DNA from: Burkholderia pyrrocinia
Lineage (GTDB): Bacteria > Pseudomonadota > Gammaproteobacteria > Burkholderiales > Burkholderiaceae
Length of the DNA stretch: 64,000 bases
Assembly (NCBI RefSeq): GCF_001028665.1
Contig: NZ_CP011504.1
Coordinates: 2,914,001-2,978,000, forward strand
Direction: 5' to 3'
The notes beneath the pieces were generated by a model. It ran no database searches, was not told the origin of the DNA, and saw only the letters and a program-made list of their open reading frames with translations. Made by a program: the position numbers and the translations under genes. Within the stretch, counting starts at the first letter, position 1. Each line of letters begins with the position of its first letter. Shown piece by piece: positions 44,890-52,734 of this stretch.

Positions 44890-44893
44890 CGCG

Positions 44894-46009
44894 ATGTCGA
44901 CGATCGAACACGCGTCCCCCGCACGCACCGCATCGGCACCGGCCGGCGGCGCCAATGTGTCCACTGCATCCACTGCGTCCACTGCATCCGCTCGCATCGC
45001 CTGCACGGCCTGCGAAGCCACGCTCGCGGCCGAAGCCCGCCGCGCACGCACCTGGCCGACCGGCATCGTCGCCGCACTCGCGTGGGCCGCGCTCGGCGCG
45101 CTCACGCAACTGTGGCCGAACCGCGTCGTCGGCTTCACCGACTGGGCGTACACGGACACGTTCGGCACGGCCGCGTGGTCGATCGCCACGTTGCTGCTCG
45201 TCGTCGCGACGCTCGGCCATCTCGTCCCCGCCACGCGCACGCGGCTCGCGCGCGTGCGTCCGGCCGGCCCGTGGCTCGTCGCGCTGCCGCTCGTGCTCGC
45301 CGCGTGGGAAATCGTCACCGCGAAAACCGGCTGGCTGCCGACGCCGTTCTTCGCACCGCCGCAGGCGCTGATCGAGGTCTACATCGACGACTGGCCGCGC
45401 CTGCTCGGCAGCGCCGGCAACACGCTGAAGCTGCTCGCGCTCGGCTTTGCGTACGGCGTCGCGGTCGGCTTCGCCGTCGGCGTATCGATCGGCTGGTCGC
45501 GCCGCATCGGCTACTGGGTGCATCCGGTGCTGCGCGTGCTCGGCCCCGTGCCGGCCACCGCACTGCTGCCGCTCACGTTCTACTTCTTCCCGTCGAGCTA
45601 TTCGGCCGCCGCGTTCCTGATCGCGCTGTCGACCGGCTTCCCGGTCGCCGTGCTGACATGGTCGGGCGTGGCGAGCGTCAACCGGCAGTACTACGACGTC
45701 GCGCGCACGCTCGGTGCGAACGCGCGCTTCCTCGTGCTGCGCGTCGCGATTCCGGCCGCGTTGCCGCACGTGTTCGTCGGCATCTTCATGGGGCTGAGCG
45801 CGTCGTTCACGGTGCTGGTCGTCGCCGAGATGATGGGCGTCAAGTCGGGGCTCGGCTGGTACCTGAGCTGGGCGCAGGGCTGGGCATCGTACGTGAACAT
45901 GTATGCGGCGCTGATCGTGATGGCGCTGCTGTTTTCCGGGCTGATCGCGCTGCTGTTCGCGGTGCGCGACCGCGCGCTCGCGTGGCAGAAAGGAACCGTC
46001 AAATGGTAA
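44894..46009 (+). CDS. ABC transporter permease (SsuC/TauC type) with N-terminal extension
   Basis: A 371-residue inner-membrane subunit. The C-terminal two thirds has six helices and the EAA-type loop (YDVARTLGANARFLVLRVAIPAAL split around ARTLGANARF), as in SsuC. The N-terminal 120 residues are unusual: a low-complexity STA repeat, a CTAC pair, and two additional hydrophobic segments (IVAALAWAALGALTQLW, TAAWSIATLLLVVATLGHL). Overlaps the ATPase gene by seven bases. Confidence 0.9.
   Translation: MSTIEHASPARTASAPAGGANVSTASTASTASARIACTACEATLAAEARRARTWPTGIVAALAWAALGALTQLWPNRVVGFTDWAYTDTFGTAAWSIATLLLVVATLGHLVPATRTRLARVRPAGPWLVALPLVLAAWEIVTAKTGWLPTPFFAPPQALIEVYIDDWPRLLGSAGNTLKLLALGFAYGVAVGFAVGVSIGWSRRIGYWVHPVLRVLGPVPATALLPLTFYFFPSSYSAAAFLIALSTGFPVAVLTWSGVASVNRQYYDVARTLGANARFLVLRVAIPAALPHVFVGIFMGLSASFTVLVVAEMMGVKSGLGWYLSWAQGWASYVNMYAALIVMALLFSGLIALLFAVRDRALAWQKGTVKW
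44960..44986 (+). repeat. Three 9-bp tandem units in the permease coding sequence
   Basis: TCCACTGCR repeated three times, encoding S-T-A repeats in the N-terminal tail of the permease. In-frame, so copy number changes would only lengthen or shorten the tail. Confidence 0.75.
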
Positions 46010-46830
46010 GCGCCGCCGTACTCGAACCGTCCGTTGCCGCTTCGCCCGCCGCTTCGTCCACCATCACGGCGCCGCGCGGCGCGCGCATCGATATCCGCCG
46101 CGTGAGCCATGCGTTCGACGGCCCCGGCGGCCCGCTGCCGGTGCTCGACGACGTGACGCTGTCGGTCGCGGCCGGCGAATTCGTCGCGCTGCTCGGCCCG
46201 AGCGGCTGCGGGAAATCGACGCTGCTGCGCCTCGTCGCGGGCCTCGACGCCGCGCGGCAAGGCACGATCGCGCAGGATGGCGTGCCGATCGAGCAACCCG
46301 ATCCGTCGCGCATCGTCGTGTTCCAGGACCCGACGCTGTACCCGTGGCGACGCGTGCGCGCGAACGTCGCGCTCGGCCTCGAAGCGCGCGGCGTGGCGCG
46401 GGCCGCGCAGCATCGCGTCGACGATGCGCTCGAACGCGTCGGGCTGCAGGAATTCTCGAACGTGTTCCCGCATCAACTGTCCGGCGGGATGGCGCAGCGC
46501 GTCGCACTTGCTCGCGCGCTCGTCAACGATCCGCGCCTGCTGATTCTCGACGAGCCGCTCGGCAAGCTCGATTCGCTGACGCGGCTCACGATGCAGGCCG
46601 AGCTGACCGCGCTGTGGCAACGCGACGGGTTTTCCGCGCTGCTCGTCACGCACGATGTCGAGGAGGCGCTGTTCCTCGCACAGCGCGTGATCGTGTTCGG
46701 GCCGCGTCCGGCACGGATCGTCGCCGAATTGCACGTCGACCTGCCCTACCCGCGCCATCGCGGCGATCCGCGCCTCGCCGAACTGCGCCACGACGCGCTG
46801 CGGCATCTCGGGCTCGATGCGAGCTGGTAG
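46003..46830 (+). CDS. ABC transporter ATP-binding protein (SsuB/TauB type)
   Basis: A 275-residue ATPase of the sulfonate-type importer. Walker A GPSGCGKST, Q-loop VFQDPTLYPWR, signature LSGGMAQRVALA, Walker B LLILDEPLG, and VTHDVEEALFLAQRV. Begins ATGGTAAGC inside the end of the permease gene. Typical nitrate/sulfonate/taurine subfamily ATPase. Confidence 0.93.
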   Translation: MVSAAVLEPSVAASPAASSTITAPRGARIDIRRVSHAFDGPGGPLPVLDDVTLSVAAGEFVALLGPSGCGKSTLLRLVAGLDAARQGTIAQDGVPIEQPDPSRIVVFQDPTLYPWRRVRANVALGLEARGVARAAQHRVDDALERVGLQEFSNVFPHQLSGGMAQRVALARALVNDPRLLILDEPLGKLDSLTRLTMQAELTALWQRDGFSALLVTHDVEEALFLAQRVIVFGPRPARIVAELHVDLPYPRHRGDPRLAELRHDALRHLGLDASW

Positions 46831-46880
46831 ATGCAGGGTGCCGTTCGACGATTGGCCGCCGCGCGGCAAAGACGTGTGCG

Positions 46881-48071
46881 ATGAATGCACCGCCGTTCTC
46901 CGATTGGGCGCTCGCCTTCCTGCAACTGCTGTATCGCGCGCAAATCGCATTGGCGCGCGTGCTGCATGCGGTCGGCCTGACCGGCGACGCCGACAGTCAG
47001 GCTGCGTGGCCGTGGGCGCACCGGATCGCGCTCGAAACGCTGCGCATCGACGCGGGACTCACGCGGCAACTCGCATTTGCCGGTGCGGCGACGGCGCTGG
47101 CCGTAACGCTCGGCTTCGTCGCGCTCGCTTCGCGAAAGTGGCGTTTCGCATCCTCGATCGCCGCGCTCGTCATCGCATGGTTCGCACCGTGGCCGCCGTC
47201 GTCGCTGTGGCTCGCGCCTGCCGTGCCGACGAGTTTCCAGCGCGATCCCGCGCCTTTTTCGGTATCGAACGTGATACGCGGCGCACACCTGTATGCGCAA
47301 CACTGCGCGGCCTGCCACGGCGCGGACGGCCGCGGCGAAGGGCCGCTCGCGGGCACGCTCACGCACTGGCCGCCGACCTTTGCCGGCTCGCTGCTCGCGC
47401 GTCGCCTCGACGGCGAACTGTTCTGGCGTGTGCGCCACGGCACGCGCGACGAACACGGCGCACCGACGATGCCCGGCTTTGCCGCGACGCTCGGCCCGCA
47501 GGACACGTGGGCCGTGCTCGACTACCTGAAAGCGCTCTCTGCAGGCAGCGGCGCGCGGGCGGAAGGCGCGTGGCCCGTGCCTGTTCCTCTGCCGGCGCTC
47601 GACGTGCGCTGCGGCAGCGCCGTGCCGCAACCGCTCGATCGCTGGCGCGAAGGCCAGCGCGTGCGCATCGTCGCGCTCGCGCCGGGCGCCGTGCCACCGC
47701 CGGAAGACGCACGCTGGCAAACCTTGCTCGTCACCGCGCGCGGCGCGTCCGTGCCGCCGGCATCCGGCACGCGTGCGAACTGCTTTGCGTCGACGCCCGA
47801 TGCATGGCTCGCGTTCGCGACGATTGCCGGCGTCGCGCCCGACGCGCTCGGCGGCACGCAACTGCTCGCCGATCGGCGCGGCTGGCTGCGGGCGCGCGCG
47901 TTGCCGGGCAGCGCCGGCTGGTCGGATGCCGACCTGCTGTGCCGTTCCGATGCCGCCGCACGGCCGGCCGCCGCTGCTGCCGCCGCCGCGAACGGCGACC
48001 CGCTGACCGCGCTGCTGCTGCGCGTCGACGCGGAACCCGTGCGCGACGTGCAGGGCGGGCTCCCGCACTGA
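46881..48071 (+). CDS. Membrane-anchored c-type cytochrome in the sulfonate operon
   Basis: A 396-residue protein with two predicted transmembrane helices (about residues 65-84 and 89-110) and a periplasmic cytochrome c domain with one haem site, YAQHCAACHGADGRGEGP, and probable axial Met in PTMPGFAATLG. A further 150 residues (RCGSAVPQPLDRW to the end) with several Cys match no domain I recognise. It sits 50 bp after the ATPase and 37 bp before a second binding protein, so it appears to be operonic. A cytochrome is unexpected in a sulfonate uptake cluster; it may accept electrons from periplasmic oxidation of the substrate. Confidence 0.85.
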   Translation: MNAPPFSDWALAFLQLLYRAQIALARVLHAVGLTGDADSQAAWPWAHRIALETLRIDAGLTRQLAFAGAATALAVTLGFVALASRKWRFASSIAALVIAWFAPWPPSSLWLAPAVPTSFQRDPAPFSVSNVIRGAHLYAQHCAACHGADGRGEGPLAGTLTHWPPTFAGSLLARRLDGELFWRVRHGTRDEHGAPTMPGFAATLGPQDTWAVLDYLKALSAGSGARAEGAWPVPVPLPALDVRCGSAVPQPLDRWREGQRVRIVALAPGAVPPPEDARWQTLLVTARGASVPPASGTRANCFASTPDAWLAFATIAGVAPDALGGTQLLADRRGWLRARALPGSAGWSDADLLCRSDAAARPAAAAAAAANGDPLTALLLRVDAEPVRDVQGGLPH

Positions 48072-48108
48072 ATTCCCGAACCTCTCTTTCGATCGACCGA
48101 ACTTCACG

Positions 48109-49062
48109 ATGAATCCGACCCGACGCCATTTCCTCGCCCAGGCGAGTGCCCTCGCCACGATCGCCGCGGCCCCGGCCGCGCTGCGCGCGCAATCGGGCGC
48201 ACGGCCGCTGCTGCGCGCCGGCGACCAGAAAGGCGGGCTGCGCGCGCTGCTCGAAGCGGCCGGCGAACTGAACGGCCTCGCATACGACATCGCGTGGACC
48301 GAGTTCCCGGCCGCCGCGCCGCTCGCCGAAGCGCTGAACGCGGCCGCCGTCGATTGCGGGCCGATCGGCGATGCGCCGGTGATCTTCGCGCTCGCATCGG
48401 GTGCGCGCATCAAGGTAATCGGCGCGAACCGTTCCGATCCGTACGGCACGGCCGTGCTTGTGCGGCCCGACGCAGCGCTGAAAGGCGCGGCCGACCTGAA
48501 GGGCAAGCGCATCGGCACCACGCGCGGCTCGATCGGCCATTTCGTCACGTTGAAGGCGCTCGACGCGGCCGGCCTGCCGCCCGATGCCGTGTCGTTCCGC
48601 TTCCTGCCGCCGGCCGACACGATGCTCGCGCTCGCGACCGGATCGATCGACGCATGGGCGACGTGGGAGCCCTACACCGCGCTCGCCGAAACGAGCGGCC
48701 GCGCGCGCGTGCTCGTCAACGGCCGCGGGCTGTGGTCGGGCCTCAGCTATCTCGCGGCGACCGACGCGGCGATCGCGTCCAAGCGCGACGTGCTGCACGA
48801 CTTCCTGCGGCGCGTGGTGCGCGCGCAGGCATGGTCGTACCGGCATGTCGACGCGTATTCCGCGGCGCTCGCGCGCATCATCGGCATTCCGCCGGCAGCC
48901 GCGAAGCTGCAGTTCGAGCGCCGCAACACGCGCTGGCTGCCGCTCGATGCGACGGTGATCGCCGAACAGCAGCGCACGGCCGACTTCTATCTGAAGGCCG
49001 GGCTGCTGCGCCAGCCGCTCGACGTGCGCACGACCTTCGACGGAGGCTTCCCGCTCGCATGA
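48109..49062 (+). CDS. Second ABC substrate-binding protein (SsuA-like)
   Basis: A 317-residue periplasmic binding protein. TRRHFLAQASALATIAAAPAALRAQ is a twin-arginine-like signal sequence (motif RRHFLAQAS). VDCGPIGDAPVIFALASGA and STDAWATWEPYTA-like segments (SIDAWATWEPYTALAE) match aliphatic sulfonate binding proteins closely. It differs in sequence from the first binding protein of the cluster. Two binding proteins sharing one permease/ATPase would widen substrate range. Confidence 0.91.
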   Translation: MNPTRRHFLAQASALATIAAAPAALRAQSGARPLLRAGDQKGGLRALLEAAGELNGLAYDIAWTEFPAAAPLAEALNAAAVDCGPIGDAPVIFALASGARIKVIGANRSDPYGTAVLVRPDAALKGAADLKGKRIGTTRGSIGHFVTLKALDAAGLPPDAVSFRFLPPADTMLALATGSIDAWATWEPYTALAETSGRARVLVNGRGLWSGLSYLAATDAAIASKRDVLHDFLRRVVRAQAWSYRHVDAYSAALARIIGIPPAAAKLQFERRNTRWLPLDATVIAEQQRTADFYLKAGLLRQPLDVRTTFDGGFPLA

Positions 49063-49155
49063 CGGGCCGCGCGGCGGTACGCAAGCGCCCGAACGGCTTC
49101 GGCACGATCTGGCACAATCGCGCTTCGACCATCCACGTCATTCGAAGCCAGCGCC

Positions 49156-50022
49156 ATGCCAGCCATCAGCGAACTTTTCGTCTACCCGATCAAATCCTGC
49201 GCCGGCATCGCGCTGCCGCGCGCGCAACTGCTCGAAACGGGCCTCGCCTACGACCGCCACTGGCTGATCACCGATCCGGACGGACAGATGATCACGCAGC
49301 GCACGCACCCGCGCCTCGCGCTGATCCGCACCGCACTCGACAGCGATGCACTCGTGCTGAACGCGCCGGGCATGCGCGAGATCCGCACGCCGCTCGACGG
49401 CGATGTATCGCCCGCCACGCCGAAAATGGCCGCGACCGTCTGGCGCGACACGGTCGATGCGATCGACACGGGCGCCGAAACGGCCGCCTGGCTCACCGAA
49501 TATCTCGGCGTGCCCACCAAGCTCGCGCGCTTCGGGGCCGACGCGCGCCGCGGCTGTGACCACAATTGGACCGGCGAGATCGATACGCACACGCAGTTCG
49601 CGGACGCCTATCCGCTGCTCGTGATCGGCCAGTCGTCGCTCGACGACCTGAACGCGCGGCTCGTCGCGAAAGGCGCGCCGGCAATCCCGATGAACCGCTT
49701 CCGCCCGAACATCGTCGTGTCGGATCTCGATGCATACGAAGAGGATTTCGTCGAACACCTCGACACCGACGGCGCGACGCCGGTGCGGCTGCGCCTCGTG
49801 AAGCTGTGCACGCGCTGCCCGATGCCGACGATCGACCAGGTTACCGGCGCACCCGACCCGGAATGGCCGCACGAACCGACCGACACGATGCAGACCTATC
49901 GCGCGAACCCGACCTTCGACGGCGCGCTGACGTTCGGCATCAACGCGATCGTCGTCGAAGGCGCAGGCGCGTGGCTCGAAATCGGGCAGTCGGTCGAAGC
50001 GGAGATCGGGTTCGGCGATTAG
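49156..50022 (+). CDS. MOSC domain protein (YcbX/mARC-like)
   Basis: A 288-residue protein with an N-terminal MOSC beta-barrel domain (ELFVYPIKSCAGIALPRA; YDRHWLITDPDGQMITQR) and a C-terminal MOSC domain. The molybdenum-coordinating Cys is expected in KLCTRCPMPTID. Family members reduce N-hydroxylated compounds using a molybdenum cofactor. ATG at 49156. Just after the stop at 50022 the frame stays open for about 64 more codons, which is probably chance. Confidence 0.9.
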   Translation: MPAISELFVYPIKSCAGIALPRAQLLETGLAYDRHWLITDPDGQMITQRTHPRLALIRTALDSDALVLNAPGMREIRTPLDGDVSPATPKMAATVWRDTVDAIDTGAETAAWLTEYLGVPTKLARFGADARRGCDHNWTGEIDTHTQFADAYPLLVIGQSSLDDLNARLVAKGAPAIPMNRFRPNIVVSDLDAYEEDFVEHLDTDGATPVRLRLVKLCTRCPMPTIDQVTGAPDPEWPHEPTDTMQTYRANPTFDGALTFGINAIVVEGAGAWLEIGQSVEAEIGFGD

Positions 50023-50457
50023 AAAATCGCGAACCCGCATGCGTGGCGCAAGACGCTGAATCAGAAGGCGGCGCATGCGATCGTTTACCGCAATGCGCCA
50101 CCGGATTCGATTTCAGACAATGCGCCGATTGATTTCTTCCGGAATCACAATTCCGTAATCCTTGCGTCGCTCACCGAGATCTTTTCTTCCGGATTTTGGG
50201 GATCGACGCTCGTATAGTTGGCCGTTCCGGTTTTCGAACCCTGCGGAATCAGGGAAGACAGATCCAGCACCGGAGCCGGATAATTGGATTTTGTAGCTGT
50301 TATAAATAGCAGCATGTCACGCGGCTATAAAAACATTCAATTCCATTATTGAACGCCTCGATTTTATCCAATCTCGCGATTGCGCATAATGGCGCGGATA
50401 ATCACCGGCCCTCCGCATATCCACCGTATCCCGGGAAACACATTCCGAAACGTGTTT
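50023..50457. other. Low-GC intergenic patch
   Basis: 435 bp between the MOSC gene and the sensor kinase. From about 50100 to 50400 it is much richer in A+T than the rest of the window, suggesting foreign or degenerating DNA. A 56-codon frame on the minus strand is described separately. No mobile-element ends recognised. Confidence 0.6.
50145..50315 (-). CDS. Possible small hypothetical protein in low-GC patch
   Basis: Open frame of 56 codons starting MLLFITATKSNYPAPVLD and ending SVSDARITEL. Residue composition (few Arg/Ala, many Ser, Thr, Asn, Pro) is like real protein and unlike the Arg/Ala-rich shadow frames of this genome, but there is no Shine-Dalgarno and no relative I recognise. It may be a remnant (C-terminal piece) of a larger foreign gene. 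Low confidence. Confidence 0.3.
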   Translation of the reverse strand: MLLFITATKSNYPAPVLDLSSLIPQGSKTGTANYTSVDPQNPEEKISVSDARITEL

Positions 50458-51858
50458 CTAAAGGCTGATCGGCAGCGCCACCGTGACGACCAGCCCGCCG
50501 CCGCCCGCATCGGCCAGCGTCACCCTGCCCTGATGCACGCGCGCAATCTCCCGCACGATCGACAGCCCGAGCCCCGTCCCTTCGACCGTCTGCGTCTTGC
50601 TGCCGCGATGGAAGCGTTCGAACACCGCGTCGCGCTCGTCCGCCGGAATGCCCGGCCCGTTGTCGATCACGTCGAGCCGTGCATGCTCGCCGTCGCGCGA
50701 CACGCGCACCGTGATCACCGCGCGGTCGCCCGCATAACGAATCGCGTTGTCGATCAGGTTGCCGATCATCTCGCCGAGCAAATCGGGCTGCCCATGCACG
50801 TCGACGTCGGCCTCGTGCTCGAAGCCGAGATCGATGTCGCGCGCGCGTGCGACGGGCGACCAGTCGAGCGTCACGCTGCGCGCGAGCCGGTGCAGCGCGA
50901 CCGGCTTGTGCGCGACCGCATGGCCGCTGTCCGAATCGAGCCGGGACAGCGACAGCAGTTGCTGGACGATCTTCGCCGCCTGCCGCACCGCACCGTTCGC
51001 GCGCCGCAGGTGACCGTTCACGCGCGGCTGCTCGTCGGGCCGCAGCGCAAGCTCGACACCGGCCTGCACGGCTGCGAGCGGGGTCTTCAACTGATGGGCC
51101 GCATCGGCGAAGAAGCGGCGCCGCGCGACCTGCATCCGCTGCGTGCGGCCGATGTACTGGTTGATCGAATCGACGAGCGGCGTTAGCTCGCTCGGCATCG
51201 CGCCGGTGTCGAGCGGCGTCGTGTCGTCCTCGCTGCGCGCGGCGACCGTCGCCGACAGCCGGTTCAGCGGCCGCAGCCCGCGCCCGACGCCGAGCCACAC
51301 GATCCCGAGCGCGAGCACGACGAGCAGCCCTTCCTGCAGCAGCGAGCCGACCAGGATCTCGCGCGCGAGCGCCTGGCGCGCCTCGATCGTCTCGCCGACC
51401 ATCACCCAGACGATGCGCGACTGCGCGGTCGGCACGTCGTGCACCGGGATGCGCAGCGCGGCCATCCGCAACTGCTCGCCGCGATAGACGACGTCGTAGT
51501 AGCGCGTGACGAACAGCGCGCCGTCGCCCGCGTCGCGCTCCTGCGGCAACGGCAGGTCCGGGTAGCCGGTGATCGTGTGGCCGTTGTCCTCGCGGATCAG
51601 GTAGTAGATCTTGCCGCCGTCGCTCGATTCGAGCATTTCGAGCGCGAGATACGGCAGGTCGACCTCGATCTCGCCGTCGTTGAGCCGCACGCCTTCGCGA
51701 ATGGACTTCAGCGACGACGACAGCGTGCGGTCGAACGCGACGTGCGCGGCGCTCATCGCGCGCTGGTACGTGAGCCACGAGTCGAGTGCGAGCAGGCCGA
51801 GCAGCGGCAGCAGCAGCCACAGCGCGACCTGCGTGCGCAGGTCCGGGCGGGTTACCAT
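50458..51858 (-). CDS. Sensor histidine kinase (TctE/QseC-like)
   Basis: A 466-residue membrane kinase. First helix ALWLLLPLLGLLALDSWLTY (about 11-30), then a two-component-sensor N-terminal domain with IREGVRLNDGEIEVDLP and YYLIREDNGHTITGYPDLP typical of TctE proteins, second helix near residue 165-185, HAMP, phosphoacceptor FFADAAHQLKTPLAAVQ, N-box NLIDNAIRYAGD and G-box GTGLGLSIVREIARVHQG. Start at ATG 51858. Follows its response regulator with 79 bp that are almost entirely a palindromic repeat. TctE relatives respond to tricarboxylates; no such transporter lies here. Confidence 0.92.
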   Translation of the reverse strand: MVTRPDLRTQVALWLLLPLLGLLALDSWLTYQRAMSAAHVAFDRTLSSSLKSIREGVRLNDGEIEVDLPYLALEMLESSDGGKIYYLIREDNGHTITGYPDLPLPQERDAGDGALFVTRYYDVVYRGEQLRMAALRIPVHDVPTAQSRIVWVMVGETIEARQALAREILVGSLLQEGLLVVLALGIVWLGVGRGLRPLNRLSATVAARSEDDTTPLDTGAMPSELTPLVDSINQYIGRTQRMQVARRRFFADAAHQLKTPLAAVQAGVELALRPDEQPRVNGHLRRANGAVRQAAKIVQQLLSLSRLDSDSGHAVAHKPVALHRLARSVTLDWSPVARARDIDLGFEHEADVDVHGQPDLLGEMIGNLIDNAIRYAGDRAVITVRVSRDGEHARLDVIDNGPGIPADERDAVFERFHRGSKTQTVEGTGLGLSIVREIARVHQGRVTLADAGGGGLVVTVALPISL

Positions 51859-51866
51859 GGCTCCCG

Positions 51867-51934
51867 CCGGGCCGCCCCAAGGAAGCCATGCGCCCCCTTG
51901 GGGGGCAGCGAACAAAAGTGAGCGTGGGGGTCGT
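51867..51934 (+). repeat. Dispersed palindromic (REP-like) repeat, copy B, between response regulator and kinase genes
   Basis: Same 68-bp element as at 3873-3940 and same orientation, here in the usual intergenic place. It fills nearly all of the space between the two cotranscribed genes and would form a stable hairpin in their mRNA. Confidence 0.85.
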
Positions 51935-51937
51935 AAC

Positions 51938-52609
51938 TCATACCGCCTTCGCTTCGAGCAAATACCCGAGCCCGCGCAGCGTGACGATCGCGACGCCCGT
52001 GTTCTCGAGCTTCTTCCGCAGCCGGTACACGTAGATCTCGATCGCATCGGCGTTGACCGACTCGTCGAGCCCGAAGATCTTCTCCGACAGCGTTTCCTTG
52101 TTGATCGCGCGGCCGTTGCGCAGGATCAGCACCTCGAGCACCGAGCGCTCGCGCGGCGTGAGCGACAGCGGTTCGCCCGCGAGGTGGAAGCTGCGGTCGA
52201 TACTGTCGTACGAAAGCGGTCCGCATTCGACGCGCGAATGCTCGTGGCCGAGGCTGCGCCGGATCAGCGCGCGGGCGCGCGCCTCCAGCTCGGTCAGCTC
52301 GAACGGCTTCGCGAGATAGTCGTCGGCGCCGAGATCGAGCCCCTTCACGCGGTCCTCGACCGACCCGTGCGCGGTGAGGATCAGCACCGGCACCGGATTG
52401 CGGCGCGCGCGCAGCCGCCGCAGCACCTCCAGCCCGTCGAGCTTCGGCAGCCCGAGATCGAGGATCACCAGCGCGTAATCCTGCGTGCGCAGCACGTGGT
52501 CCGCCGCCTCGCCATCCGCCATGTGATCGACCGCGAAGCGCGCGGCGCTCAGCGCGTCGTTCAGCGACTGCGCCAGGTTCGGATTGTCTTCGACGAGCAG
52601 CACACGCAT
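51938..52609 (-). CDS. Response regulator, OmpR family (TctD/QseB-like)
   Basis: A 223-residue regulator. Receiver domain begins MRVLLVEDNPNLAQSL, phosphoacceptor Asp in YALVILDLGLPKLDG (about residue 51), Lys in YLAKPFEL. Winged-helix output domain with LTPRERSVLEVLI and VDAIEIYVYRLRKKL-type recognition region. First gene of a two-component operon with the kinase downstream. Confidence 0.93.
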   Translation of the reverse strand: MRVLLVEDNPNLAQSLNDALSAARFAVDHMADGEAADHVLRTQDYALVILDLGLPKLDGLEVLRRLRARRNPVPVLILTAHGSVEDRVKGLDLGADDYLAKPFELTELEARARALIRRSLGHEHSRVECGPLSYDSIDRSFHLAGEPLSLTPRERSVLEVLILRNGRAINKETLSEKIFGLDESVNADAIEIYVYRLRKKLENTGVAIVTLRGLGYLLEAKAV

Positions 52610-52734
52610 GGGGATTCCGGTAAGGTCAGCGACAGGCCGCTACATTACATGATCCTTTCCATGTCGACGCCTCGCGGAAACACCGGTTGCGCCGCCCCTG
52701 CGAACCCGCGTCGCCTGTTCCGGCCGACCGCCGC

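Noticed and set aside
50023..50216. Treating the open frame after the MOSC stop as a programmed read-through extension
   Set aside because: The MOSC protein is full length for its family at the TAG, and the following residues show no family similarity.
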